DNA of 64,000 bases from JAZKDW01 sp040387375 (GCA_040387375.1 JAZKDW010000048.1:16714-80713); one strand, 5' to 3'. Shown: positions 1 to 8,127, numbered from the stretch's first letter. Notes: generated from the sequence alone by a model not told the origin. Translations and numbers: made by a program.

Positions 1-935
1 GCGAGCGCCAGCGCGGCGCTGCGACGCGCATTCTTTTCACTGCCGGCATCGTCTGCCGGCGCGGACTGATGGCTTATGTCCACTACCGAGAGCAGCTTGC
101 GCAGCCGGTCTATATTCTGGCTCAGCCGCACCAGCAGGTAGGTCAGCGCGACGCTCGTACCCTGGCGCAGCGCGTTCTTGCGAATCTTTGAGATGACGGT
201 ATCGCACTGGTCCAGCATGACCAGCAAATGTTTTGCGTCCTCCACCGGAACAGGGCCGCCGTTGAGATGGCGCACATAGTCTTCGAGGTAGAGGTGAACT
301 TCGACGTTTTGCATCAGGAAGGGCGAAGCGAAAGTCTCGATGTCCGGATGGATGCGGATCAGTGCCGGCTCCAGCCCCATCGCACTGATCCGGTAGGATA
401 GTGTCTGTATCGCCTCCAGCAACTCCGTCAGCGTATTCTGGCCATGCGTCGCATCCGTGACCGCAGGCTGGCCCACTGCGGGGTCGGGGGGAGAAAGAAC
501 CCCGGCATCGGCCAGACCATCAAACAGCGCCAGCCAGCTTGCAGCCGGCACGCCGCTGATCCACACATGATCGGTGTCGACGCACAGGATACGGTCCAGG
601 CAATCGCGCAAATAGACATCGTTCACGGCCGGCGGCAGCAGGCGATAGGACAGACGCCTGAACAGTTCGCTGAAAAAGCCATCGCTGGAGAGGATGCCGG
701 TATCGGTATACAGACTGGTGTGGCGGCGCTCGGCCAGGACGCACATCAGATAGGCGCGAAGGGCGGCGGCAAGATCCGGACGGTCCAGCAGAGTTTGTTT
801 CAGCGCCTCGGTATTGGCAATCGCCCGCTCAATGTTTTCCGGGTTCGCAGGTCGCAAAGTCCGGACGAGTTGCACCAGGTTGTCGATATCGCTGGTAGCG
901 GGATGCGCGGCGATGCGTTCGAGTATGACAAGCAT
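1..935 (-). CDS. PF10136-type 'site-specific recombinase' family protein, N-terminal part (cut by window edge)
   Basis: The reverse strand is open from an ATG at 935 to position 1, so about 311 N-terminal codons are present and the C-terminus lies outside the window. The translation begins MLVILERIAAHPATSDIDNL and continues with a soluble, Leu/Arg-rich sequence (for example SYRLLPPAVNDVYLRDCLDR and YLEDYVRHLNGGPVPVEDAK). I recognise this as the betaproteobacterial family annotated as site-specific recombinase (PF10136, Gcr-like), usually about 650-700 residues. The name is historical, and no integrase catalytic residues are visible in this part. The ATG at 935 is the first start after an in-frame stop near 1004, and no clear Shine-Dalgarno sequence precedes it. 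Family assignment is from memory of sequence style; the coding call is firmer than the name. Confidence 0.7.
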   Translation of the reverse strand, partial: MLVILERIAAHPATSDIDNLVQLVRTLRPANPENIERAIANTEALKQTLLDRPDLAAALRAYLMCVLAERRHTSLYTDTGILSSDGFFSELFRRLSYRLLPPAVNDVYLRDCLDRILCVDTDHVWISGVPAASWLALFDGLADAGVLSPPDPAVGQPAVTDATHGQNTLTELLEAIQTLSYRISAMGLEPALIRIHPDIETFASPFLMQNVEVHLYLEDYVRHLNGGPVPVEDAKHLLVMLDQCDTVISKIRKNALRQGTSVALTYLLVRLSQNIDRLRKLLSVVDISHQSAPADDAGSEKNARRSAALAL

Positions 936-1059
936 GCGGGGAGTCGGGATGATCCGTTCGTGGAGAAAGTGGGAGTGTAAAGCTTGCCGGCGCTGCGGCA
1001 GGATTAATTTTTACGATCAGGGCGTGGCAGCGTGCAAATATCCACTGCAGTCAAAACGT

Positions 1060-1088
1060 GGAAAGCCCCGCTGAAGGCGGGGCTTTCC
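1060..1088 (-). terminator. Hairpin terminator downstream of the OmpA lipoprotein gene
   Basis: A perfect 12-bp stem (GGAAAGCCCCGC / GCGGGGCTTTCC) encloses the 5-nt loop 1072-1076. On the minus strand it is followed by a short T-rich stretch (ACGTTTTGA). It lies about 80 nt past the stop at 1166, so it most likely ends that transcript. Confidence 0.7.
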
Positions 1089-1165
1089 AGGTAATGCAAG
1101 GCCAATTGAGCAAAACCGGCTCAGGCCGCACCAAACCGGAGCAGCGCCGGCCCGATGCCTGTTGA

Positions 1166-1825
1166 TTACCGCTGCTGTTGTTCAGCGACGTAGATTTCGA
1201 CGCGGCGGTTACGTGCGCGACCTGAATCATTATCGTTGGATGCAATCGGCTCACGCTCGCCACGGCCATCGACATTGATGCGACGGGATGCAACGCCGCG
1301 GCTGCCGAGATAATCACGCGTGCGTGCTGCCCGGTCGAGTGACAACTCGTTGTTGCTGGCGTCACTGCCGACACTGTCGGTATGGCCAACGATGGTCACA
1401 AGCGTCGTCGGATTCTCCACCAGTCCGGCGGCAAACCTGTCCAGGATAGAGCGGAAATTGGGCCTGATGTCCGAACGGCCGGTATCGAAAGAGATATCGC
1501 TGGGGATGTCCAGCTTGAGACGGTTATCGGCGGTCTGGCTCACCTGCACGCCGGTGCCTTGTGTTGCCTGTTCCATTGCGCGCTTCTGGTTTTCCATACG
1601 GTTTGACCAGATGTTGCCGATGACGGCACCGGCGGCGCCGCCGATCGCAGCGCCAGTCGCCGTGCGGCGTCCGCCGCCATCCGACGTTGTCGCACCGAGA
1701 ATGGCGCCAATACCGGCGCCTACACCGGCGCCTGTCGCCGTGCCGCGTTGAGTGGGCGACATGTCGGCGCAACCTGCGATGGCCAATGTGGCGGCCAGTG
1801 AACCAATGATCATTGTTTTGCGCAT
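1166..1825 (-). CDS. OmpA-family peptidoglycan-associated lipoprotein (YiaD-like)
   Basis: This 219-residue protein starts with a lipoprotein signal (MRKTMIIGSLAATLAIAGC, lipobox IAGC, Cys19). A Gly/Ala-rich segment follows (about residues 30-70, GAGVGAGIGAILG and AIGGAAGAVIG), which is the glycine-zipper type often preceding OmpA domains. The C-terminal half is an OmpA/MotB domain with the peptidoglycan-binding pattern VTIVGHTDSVG, then NELSLDRAARTRDYL and GRGEREPIASN. It should sit in the outer membrane and tether it to peptidoglycan. It appears monocistronic, with a strong hairpin downstream. Family assignment is secure; a specific physiological role is not shown. Confidence 0.9.
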   Translation of the reverse strand: MRKTMIIGSLAATLAIAGCADMSPTQRGTATGAGVGAGIGAILGATTSDGGGRRTATGAAIGGAAGAVIGNIWSNRMENQKRAMEQATQGTGVQVSQTADNRLKLDIPSDISFDTGRSDIRPNFRSILDRFAAGLVENPTTLVTIVGHTDSVGSDASNNELSLDRAARTRDYLGSRGVASRRINVDGRGEREPIASNDNDSGRARNRRVEIYVAEQQQR

Positions 1826-1886
1826 CTGTTATTTCCTATTGAATGGTAAAGCTGCTCCCGGTACTGCGGAGCCGGTTGAAGCGGGA

Positions 1887-2036
1887 TTACAGGGGTTTGC
1901 GTCCGCTGATGATTCTGAGCAGGACAACCACAATGGCGATCACGAGAAGAATATGGATCAATCCGCCTGCGGTGAATGAAGTAACCAGGCCCAGGAGCCA
2001 GAGAATTAAAAGAACGACAGCAATCGTATATAACAT
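1887..2036 (-). CDS. Small hydrophobic protein, lmo0937/DUF5670-like family
   Basis: A 49-residue protein, almost entirely two hydrophobic helices (LYTIAVVLLILWLLGLV and IHILLVIAIVVVLLRII) around a short polar turn (TSFTAGG). It ends in a basic tail, SGRKPL. The start at 2036 is preceded by a good Shine-Dalgarno (GGGAGAA on the minus strand), so I prefer it to an in-frame upstream ATG at 2075. It matches the tiny two-helix inner-membrane proteins annotated lmo0937 family, which have no known biochemical role and in some bacteria are stress-induced. It stands alone upstream of the OmpA lipoprotein, 61 nt apart on the same strand, so co-transcription is possible. Confidence 0.75.
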   Translation of the reverse strand: MLYTIAVVLLILWLLGLVTSFTAGGLIHILLVIAIVVVLLRIISGRKPL

Positions 2037-2306
2037 GATGTTTCTCCCTTTTGGTTTTTGAATTCGGCGCTTCACATGGTGAAGTTCCGCAATGTGGTGA
2101 CAATTGTGCCCTTCATCTCCGGGCTATTCTGTACGGCAGCGTACATACGACGAAATATTCCTTCTGTAGTCTTGGCGCCATGCCAGTCGCACTTTTTATT
2201 TGATCGTGATGTCTTCTGACAGCACAGGCGATCCCGCCCGGGCAGGGTCACACGAGCGCATGGAGATCCTGGTTGAAAAAACGTGCGGAAAAATCAGAAG
2301 AGTACG

Positions 2307-3017
2307 ATGAACCTTACACACCCACTACCGATTATCAATCGCCTGCTTGCCGGCATGCCTGCGGAGGAGTATCAGCGTTTCCTGTCCGGCCTTGAGCTGG
2401 TGCAGATGACCTTCGGCGATGTCTTGCATGAAGCCGGCGATGCGATTCAATATCTTTATTTTCCTAACGACAGCGTCATTTCCTTGCTGGCTGTCGCCGA
2501 CGACCGCATGACGCTGGAAGTAGGCTTGGTCGGTAGCGAGGGACTGATCGGCATTGCGGTAGCGATGGGCATTGATGTTTCACCGGTGCGCGCGCTGGTC
2601 CAGAAAACCGGCACCGGCATGCGCATCAGATCCGACTCCTTTCGCGACCAGCTCAGTCACAGCCCGGGATTGCAGCAGGAACTGAATCACTATAGCCATG
2701 GCTTGCTGGCACAAGCTACGCAGACCGCTTTCTGCGGGCATTTCCATCTGTTGGAAGCGCGTCTGGCGCGGTCGTTGCTGATGACCCGCGAGCGCGTCAA
2801 GGCCGACGAATTTCATCTGACGCATGAGTTCCTGGCACAGACTCTCGGCGTGCGGCGTGTCGGCGTAACCAAGGCGGCCAGCGCTTTGCAGAACAGAAAG
2901 CTGATCACCTACGCACGAGGCAATATAAAAATCATCGACCTCGAGGGTCTTGAAGCAGCGTCCTGCTCCTGTCATCAAATCATGAAGGCGATTGGCGCCG
3001 AGCCCAGCCACCATTAA
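2307..3017 (+). CDS. Crp/Fnr-family transcriptional regulator
   Basis: About 236 residues from the ATG at 2307; an in-frame GTG at 2283 would add eight. The N-terminal half is a cyclic-nucleotide-binding-like beta-barrel (GDVLHEAGDAIQYLYFPNDS, then VGLVGSEGLIG). The C-terminal part has a Crp-type helix-turn-helix (LTHEFLAQTLGVRRVGVTKAAS). It lacks the cysteine set of FNR and the Arg-Ser cAMP-contact motif, so the effector is not evident. The C-terminus carries CSCH (near residue 225), a possible redox or metal cluster. This subfamily, with its FPNDSVISLL motif, is common in Proteobacteria and mostly uncharacterised. It is transcribed divergently from the small membrane protein and OmpA gene. 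Confidence 0.88.
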   Translation: MNLTHPLPIINRLLAGMPAEEYQRFLSGLELVQMTFGDVLHEAGDAIQYLYFPNDSVISLLAVADDRMTLEVGLVGSEGLIGIAVAMGIDVSPVRALVQKTGTGMRIRSDSFRDQLSHSPGLQQELNHYSHGLLAQATQTAFCGHFHLLEARLARSLLMTRERVKADEFHLTHEFLAQTLGVRRVGVTKAASALQNRKLITYARGNIKIIDLEGLEAASCSCHQIMKAIGAEPSHH

Positions 3018-3139
3018 CGCAAGTTACTCGTTGGGTTCGCTAGCGTACAGAAGACACCTTATGCCTCGCGTATAACATCTTTAATGAGCGGAAGCCAAAC
3101 GTTTTCCGAACAGCCTCGCAATGTATAAAGGAGCAAAAA

Positions 3140-3688
3140 TTGAAAAAAATATTCGCAACGATTCTGATGGCCACGGCCGCCCTGGGTTTTACCGCGGCGT
3201 CGTCCGCAGCGACCAAGGAAGCGAAGGCGGACTATAACGCCGCCAGGGATGCGGCTACCGCTCAATACAAGGAAGCTCGCGCAAAGTGCAATTCGCTCAA
3301 TCGCAACCTGAAAGACGTCTGTATCGAAGAAGCCAAGGCGAACCAGATACGGGTGAAGGCAGAAGCGGAAGCGAAATACAAGAACACACCGAAAGCGCGG
3401 ACAAAGGCGCGCCAGGCAATCGCCGATGCCGAGTTCGCGTTAGCCAAAACCAGATGCGGCAACCTGGTCGATAACGCGCGCGACGTTTGCATCAAGGAAG
3501 CCAAGGCGGCGCATATTGCGGCGATCGCCGATGCCAAGGCCGATGGCAAAGTGACTGCGGCACGGTCGGAAGCGCGCGATGAAAAACGCGACGCGGACTA
3601 CAAGGTGGAACTGGAGAAGTGCGAAGCATTGGCCGGTGCCGCCAAGGACGCTTGTGTATCCGGCGCAAAAGCCCGGTTCGGACGTTAA
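3140..3688 (+). CDS. Exported Ala/Lys-rich protein with three Cys-pair repeats, function unknown
   Basis: A 182-residue protein with a Sec signal peptide (MKKIFATILMATAALGFTAA, cleavage likely after ASSA). The mature part is very rich in Ala, Lys, Glu and Arg and should be helical. It contains three copies of a Cys-x(8-11)-DVCI/DACV-x-EAKA-like unit: CNSLNRNLKDVCIEEAKA, CGNLVDNARDVCIKEAKA and CEALAGAAKDACVSGAKA, about 50 residues apart. Each unit's two cysteines could form a disulfide pinning a helical hairpin. The start codon is TTG at 3140, chosen because a strong AAAGGAG (3127-3133) sits just upstream and the signal peptide begins there. I do not know a function. Similar Ala/Lys-rich periplasmic proteins occur in Burkholderiales. 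Confidence 0.82.
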   Translation: MKKIFATILMATAALGFTAASSAATKEAKADYNAARDAATAQYKEARAKCNSLNRNLKDVCIEEAKANQIRVKAEAEAKYKNTPKARTKARQAIADAEFALAKTRCGNLVDNARDVCIKEAKAAHIAAIADAKADGKVTAARSEARDEKRDADYKVELEKCEALAGAAKDACVSGAKARFGR

Positions 3689-3908
3689 ACATGCGCGTAA
3701 GGTAATAACGCCTGTTTGCTGTTGATTTCGGCTGGAAAGGATGCGTCAGTTTCTGTCAAATCCCTCCGGCCGAATTTTTTGATAGACAGGTCCCGGCCTT
3801 TGTTGCTGACGACAGATATCGGGATATGGGACAATGAATTCGTTTCATGCCGCAATGCTGTGAAAAAAACAATTACTACACCGGATCCTTTTTCAAGACA
3901 GCCATGCG

Positions 3909-5117
3909 ATGAATCCAGAAATGTCCAATACCTTGCCGCCTGAGCTGGCGCCTTTGCCACCGAGCGCTGCGCAAGAGAACGTTACCGCAGAAGCGGCGCC
4001 AGATAGTCCCTCTGTACCGGTTCCGGTTCCACGCATCGGCGTTAATGCGCGCGGCTTTGCGCTTGCTGTTATTGCCACGCTCGCTTTCCTCGTCGCGCTG
4101 CAATGGGCGCAAAAATTCCTGATCCCGCTGACTTTCAGCATCCTGATTTCCTATACGCTTAATCCCGTCGTGGTCTGGCTTGAGAAGAGAAAAATTCCAC
4201 GGGCGTTCGGCACCACGCTCGTCATGCTGACGCTGCTGGTCGGCGCAGGCTTGGCGGCGAATAACCTGCATTCCCAGTTCCAGTCGATTGTGGAGCGTTT
4301 GCCGACCACGGCGCAAAAATTGTCGCGCGCACTGACGCAGGCATCCGACGGCCAGCCGACGACCATGCAGCAGATGCAGGCCGCCGCCGCCGAGATTGAA
4401 AAAGCAACCAGTCAGGCAACCGGCAGCAAACCGTCGCCGAGGAGGGCGGTGACGGCTGAACCGTCCACGTTCAAGATCAGTGACTGGGTATGGGCCGGGT
4501 CGCTGTCGGCGGTCGGTTTCATCGGTCAGGCGACCATGGTGCTGTTCCTGGTGTTCTTCCTGCTGCTGGCGGGCGATACGTTCAAGCGCAAGCTGGTTAA
4601 AATAACCGGACCGTCCTTATCCAAGAAAAAAATCACGGTCCATATCATGGACGACATCAACGTATCGATCCAGAATTACATGTTCATGCTGCTGGTCACC
4701 AATCTGATGCTGGCCGTGATGATGTGGATCGCGTTACGCTGGATCGGGCTGGAAAATGCCGGGGCATGGGCGGTGGCGGCCGGTCTGCTGCACATCATTC
4801 CTTACTTCGGTCCTCTGATCATCACGATCACCACGGGCCTGACGGCATTCATGCAGTTCGGCGAGGTATCGACGGCATTGCTGGTCGCCGGCACGTCGCT
4901 CGCGATCGCGACCCTGATCGGCACTTTTGTCACCACCTGGATGACAGGACGGATCGCAAAGATGAATCCTGCCGCCGTGTTCATCGGTTTGCTGTTCTGG
5001 GGATGGTTATGGGGTATATGGGGTTTGCTGCTCGGTATCCCGATTATCGTGGCGATAAAGGTCGTCTCCGAGAATGTTGAAAGCCTGCATAATATTGCGG
5101 AATTGCTGGGGGAATAG
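3909..5117 (+). CDS. AI-2E/PerM-family (UPF0118) membrane transporter
   Basis: A 402-residue polytopic inner-membrane protein of the AI-2 exporter/PerM superfamily. After a Pro/Ala-rich cytoplasmic N-terminus of about 45 residues come paired helices (FALAVIATLAFLVALQWAQ and FLIPLTFSILISYTLNPVVV). A long soluble loop follows (about residues 115-195, ERLPTTAQKLSRAL), then the C-terminal helix bundle with family-typical GLLHIIPYFGPLIIT and LLFWGWLWGIWGLLLGIPI. Characterised homologues export autoinducer-2 or act in Na+/H+ or osmotic tolerance, so the substrate here is open. A second in-frame ATG (3921) is also possible. It stands alone between unrelated genes. Confidence 0.88.
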   Translation: MNPEMSNTLPPELAPLPPSAAQENVTAEAAPDSPSVPVPVPRIGVNARGFALAVIATLAFLVALQWAQKFLIPLTFSILISYTLNPVVVWLEKRKIPRAFGTTLVMLTLLVGAGLAANNLHSQFQSIVERLPTTAQKLSRALTQASDGQPTTMQQMQAAAAEIEKATSQATGSKPSPRRAVTAEPSTFKISDWVWAGSLSAVGFIGQATMVLFLVFFLLLAGDTFKRKLVKITGPSLSKKKITVHIMDDINVSIQNYMFMLLVTNLMLAVMMWIALRWIGLENAGAWAVAAGLLHIIPYFGPLIITITTGLTAFMQFGEVSTALLVAGTSLAIATLIGTFVTTWMTGRIAKMNPAAVFIGLLFWGWLWGIWGLLLGIPIIVAIKVVSENVESLHNIAELLGE

Positions 5118-5407
5118 GTTCCAGGCGTCGTCAGCGAGGGCATTGCCCTGATTTCCATGAATATTCGTGATGTTACCGGAAGCGTCCCCACCACCGCCGA
5201 TTCCCATCATGCGCGGCGACGTGGTGGAATTGAGACGATCATGCTGTTTCCCGCTCCGATAATGGTGTCTTGATTATGGCAATTCATCATAGGTAGCCTT
5301 GCCATGCTTTAGGATAGGCGATGGTTCGTCTACCGCGTGATTTCGGGGAAGGCTCGGATGCGGCAGAATCTGGTCGATGTGCACGGAAATCATGGCACTC
5401 TGCTCCT

Positions 5408-6901
5408 ATGATAAATACCCGACGTACGTTCCTGGTCAAGGCCCTGGCGGGCGCCGGACTTTTCACGCTCGCCCCTGCCTTCGCCGTTGCTGCCACGGAC
5501 CTTTTGATTCAAAACGTCACGAGTCTGTATGCCGTCAAGGTCGCGAAGGTGGCCGTGCCAGTAACGACGTCCGACGTGGTCAAGGAAGTGCGTCTCTGGC
5601 CCGGAAAAGTCGCCATCGGTGGCGGGCGGTACAGCATGGGCGGGCAGGTAGCCATCGCAGGCGGCCTGCATCTGGACATGCGGGGCATGAACAAGCTCGT
5701 CAGCCTGTCGGCCGCGGCCAAGGTGGTTCGCGTCCAGGCCGGAATGCGTTGGCGGGACCTCCAGGATATCCTGGACCCTCTTGATTTGGCCGTCATGACG
5801 ATGCAAAGTTATTCCAATTTCACCGTCGGCGGGGCCGTCTCGGTCAACGCCCACGGACGTTATGTCGGCACAGGGCCTGTAGGCAATTCCGTGCGAGCCC
5901 TCCAGCTTGTCCTGGCCGACGGCACCATCAAGGAAGTGTCGCGCACTCAAAACCCGGACTTGTTCCGCGCGGCCATAGGGGGGTACGGTGCCATTGGGGT
6001 GATCACCGAGGTCGAGCTCAACCTGGCGGAAAACGCCCGGATGGAGAGGATAGTCGAATTTCTTTCTCTGGAGGGATACCCTGATTACTTTGCGAAGACA
6101 ATCAGGGACGATAACAACTGTATTCTCCATAACGCCGACCTACTTCCACCCATGTTCGATGCGCCCGTGGCCGTGTCGTGGCGACGAACGGAAAAACCAG
6201 TCACGGAAGCGACAAAGCTGAAGCCTCGCGGACAATCGTACGGCTTGAACCAGAATGTGTTGTTTGCAATGACGGAATTGCCTGGAGGAGAGATGCTGCG
6301 CAGCAAGCTTGTTCATCCTCTGCTGCTGGCAAAGCCGGCAGTTGTCTGGCGGAATTACGAAGCGAGCCTGGACGTTGCGGAGCTTGAACCCAGAACCAGA
6401 GTGATGTCCACGTATGTGCTGCAGGAATACTTCATCCCCGTACGGCATTTCGCGGCGTATGTTCGCGAAATGGCCGGCGTAATTCGTAAAGCGGGGGCGG
6501 AGGTCCTGAATGTGTCAGTAAGACACTCGCCCGCCGATAAGGAAGCGTTGCTGCCGTGGGCGAAGGAGGAAGTGTTTTCTTTTGTCCTGTATTACAAGCA
6601 GCGTAAGTATTCGTCGGCGCAAAAGACGGTTGGGGTCTGGACCCGGTCACTTATTGATATTGCGCTTAAATATGATGGGCGCTATTACTTGCCGTATCAA
6701 TTGCATGCCACAAAAGAACAGTTTTCTCGCGCTTACCCGGAAGCAGAACAGCTGCGCCTGCTTAAACGTGGGGTGGACCCTTCCGGGAAGTTTTCAAATG
6801 AGCTGTGGGAAAAATATCTGGGAGCCAAAGCAGTAATAGGGAGTAATAGGGGACAAGTAATAGAAGTAATAGTAAGTAATAGGGGACAGACCACGTTTTG
6901 A
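5408..6901 (+). CDS. Tat-exported FAD-binding (PCMH-type) oxidoreductase with a repeat-derived C-terminus
   Basis: About 497 residues from the ATG at 5408. This start is chosen because it opens a twin-arginine signal (NTRRTFLVKALAGAGLFTLA); an ORF extension to 5321 would bury it. The body is a vanillyl-alcohol-oxidase/PCMH FAD domain: VRLWPGKVAIGGGRYSMGGQ, SNFTVGGAVSVNAHGRYVG and GAIGVITEVEL. The position that holds a flavin-linking His in some relatives is Tyr (GRYSMGG). The C-terminal half resembles D-lactone/sugar-type oxidases, but the substrate is unknown. The last 25 or so residues are encoded by copies of the downstream REP repeat (SNRGQ appears repeatedly, ending SNRGQTTF). The original stop therefore seems to have been lost or replaced when the array expanded. 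No redox partner gene is adjacent. Confidence 0.8.
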   Translation: MINTRRTFLVKALAGAGLFTLAPAFAVAATDLLIQNVTSLYAVKVAKVAVPVTTSDVVKEVRLWPGKVAIGGGRYSMGGQVAIAGGLHLDMRGMNKLVSLSAAAKVVRVQAGMRWRDLQDILDPLDLAVMTMQSYSNFTVGGAVSVNAHGRYVGTGPVGNSVRALQLVLADGTIKEVSRTQNPDLFRAAIGGYGAIGVITEVELNLAENARMERIVEFLSLEGYPDYFAKTIRDDNNCILHNADLLPPMFDAPVAVSWRRTEKPVTEATKLKPRGQSYGLNQNVLFAMTELPGGEMLRSKLVHPLLLAKPAVVWRNYEASLDVAELEPRTRVMSTYVLQEYFIPVRHFAAYVREMAGVIRKAGAEVLNVSVRHSPADKEALLPWAKEEVFSFVLYYKQRKYSSAQKTVGVWTRSLIDIALKYDGRYYLPYQLHATKEQFSRAYPEAEQLRLLKRGVDPSGKFSNELWEKYLGAKAVIGSNRGQVIEVIVSNRGQTTF

Positions 6902-7008
6902 GTAATAATGAGTAATAGAGTAATAGGGGACAGACCACGTTTTGTAGAGTAATAGTGGAGTAATAGGGGACAGACCACGTTTTGTAGGGAAATGGGGAAA
7001 TTGAGAGT

Positions 7009-7066
7009 AATAGGGGACAGACCACGTTTTGTAGGGAAATGGGGAAATTGTGGTCTGTCCCCTATT
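7009..7066. repeat. REPIN hairpin, copy 1
   Basis: A forward REP arm (7009-7025, AATAGGGGACAGACCAC) and its exact reverse complement (7050-7066) form a 17-bp perfect stem with a 24-nt loop. This is the paired-inverted-REP arrangement called a REPIN. Confidence 0.8.
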
Positions 7067-7133
7067 GTTATAGGAGTAATAGGAGTAATAGGGGACAGAC
7101 CACGTTTTGTAGGGAAATGGGGAAATTGAGAGT

Positions 7134-7191
7134 AATAGGGGACAGACCACGTTTTGTAGGGAAATGGGGAAATTGTGGTCTGTCCCCTATT
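7134..7191. repeat. REPIN hairpin, copy 2
   Basis: This is the second copy of the REPIN, with arms 7134-7150 and 7175-7191 and the same 17-bp stem and loop as copy 1. It lies inside the 113-bp duplication. Confidence 0.8.
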
Positions 7192-7426
7192 GTTGGTGGT
7201 CTGTCCCCTATTGTTCGCTTAAACGTGGGGTGATGGGGAAATTGTGGTCTGTCCCCTATTGTTCCTGTCCCCTATTGTTCCTATTGTTCGTGTCCCCCTA
7301 TTGTTCGACCTACCTTCCATGGCAATGCCATCGCTTACGAAAGCATGTCGAGTACGACCTTATTACCGGTTACCTTGTGCTGAAAAAGCATATACAATTA
7401 CATCATTCTGTACATCGAGAGTTTTC

Positions 7427-7654
7427 ATGAAACAGGTGACTTTTACCGAAGTTCGCAATCACGCCAAAGAATATTTCGATATCGTCGAATCTGGCGAGAC
7501 TGTGCGTGTCTTGCGCAATGGCAAGCCAATCGCCGACATCGTGCCTGTTGCAACAGACCTTCCATCCTGGAAACGACGTGCAGTGCATCCCCTCGTAATA
7601 AATGGCGTTTCAATCAGCAAGTTAATCCTCGAAGACCGCGAAGCCGGACTCTGA
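7427..7654 (+). CDS. Phd/YefM-family antitoxin (VapB-type role)
   Basis: A 75-residue antitoxin. The N-terminus has the Phd/YefM DNA-binding fold pattern (MKQVTFTEVRNHAKEYFDIV, then GETVRVLRNGKPIADIVPV). The C-terminal tail (ISKLILEDREAGL) is the kind that wraps the toxin. A longer in-frame ORF reaches back to 7244, but that part is REP sequence (VCPLLFL), so the ATG at 7427 is the true start. Its stop overlaps the toxin start by one base (TGATG), indicating translational coupling. By analogy with the family it should repress its own promoter. AT-rich sequence at 7391-7420 (TATACAATTACAT) probably holds that promoter. Confidence 0.88.
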   Translation: MKQVTFTEVRNHAKEYFDIVESGETVRVLRNGKPIADIVPVATDLPSWKRRAVHPLVINGVSISKLILEDREAGL

Positions 7655-8067
7655 TGCGGGTTTTTTTCGACTCTTCGGCTTTCGTTAAAAGGTATGTCCG
7701 GGAATCGGGGACTGAGGTCGTAATGGACTGGTGCGAGCGCGCGACCGAAATCGGCATGTCGGGCATCGCGTTACCCGAGATCGTCTCCGCTCTTTGCCGC
7801 TTGCGCCGGGAAGAACGAATCTCGGTTCAGCAATACCGTCAATGCAAGTCTTTGTTGCTTGCGGACATCGAAGATATCGCCGTATGCGATCTAACAGCGG
7901 AAGTATTGCGACTCGCGGTAGCGACCTTGGAAAATAATGTCTTGCGCGGTATGGATGCAATTCACATCGGAAGTGCGCTTGCACTCAAAGCCGATGTTTT
8001 TGTTTCGGGGGATAAACGCCAATGCGAAGCCGCCAGCCGCGCTGGCTTGCGCGTCGACATGGCGTAA
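7654..8067 (+). CDS. VapC-like PIN-domain toxin ribonuclease
   Basis: A 137-residue PIN-domain protein encoded directly after its antitoxin. The acidic metal-binding set of PIN nucleases is visible: Asp6 (FFDSSAFVKRY), Glu in ALPEIVSALCRL (about residue 42), Asp in GMDAIHIGSAL (about residue 100) and Asp in VSGDKRQ (about residue 118). VapC toxins cleave specific tRNA or rRNA sites when released from the antitoxin; the target here is unknown. The pair sits beside a REP array, a typical accessory setting. The gene is intact, with no frameshift. Confidence 0.9.
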   Translation: MRVFFDSSAFVKRYVRESGTEVVMDWCERATEIGMSGIALPEIVSALCRLRREERISVQQYRQCKSLLLADIEDIAVCDLTAEVLRLAVATLENNVLRGMDAIHIGSALALKADVFVSGDKRQCEAASRAGLRVDMA

Positions 8068-8127
8068 TGTGAGTAGTTGGGATAGTTAGTGTATCCACCT
8101 GCCCACCGGGCGAAAAGGCTCTAGCTC

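Larger units (their letters stand above)
6957..7194 (+). repeat. 113-bp exact direct duplication inside the REP array
   Basis: Positions 6957-7069 are repeated exactly at 7082-7194, an offset of 125 bp. Each copy holds two forward REPs, two linkers and one reverse REP. Twelve intervening bases (7070-7081) separate the copies. The exactness indicates a recent duplication or recombination between repeats. Confidence 0.9.
6841..7303 (+). repeat. REP/REPIN-type repeat array
   Basis: The stretch consists of repeated copies of AATAGGGGACAGACCAC followed by GTTTTG. Full forward copies start at 6878, 6922, 6962, 7009, 7087 and 7134. Reverse-complement copies are at 7050-7067, 7175-7192, 7196-7213 and 7244-7261. 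Decayed partial copies lie at 6844-6855, 7264-7277 and 7291-7303. Between them the linker TAGGGAAATGGGGAAATT recurs. The mixture of orientations and the short palindromic core fit REP elements of the kind mobilised by RAYT (REP-associated tyrosine) transposases. No transposase gene is present here. All ORFs inside this stretch are translations of the repeat and should be ignored. Confidence 0.85.

Noticed and set aside
6841..7303. A possible CRISPR array
   Set aside because: Repeats occur in both orientations, the intervening sequences are themselves repeated and not unique, and no cas gene is nearby. A REP/REPIN array explains it.
6733..7430. Several open frames with VCPLL- or GDRPRF-like repeats
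   Set aside because: They are translations of the REP array in different frames, with no start signals or conserved domain.
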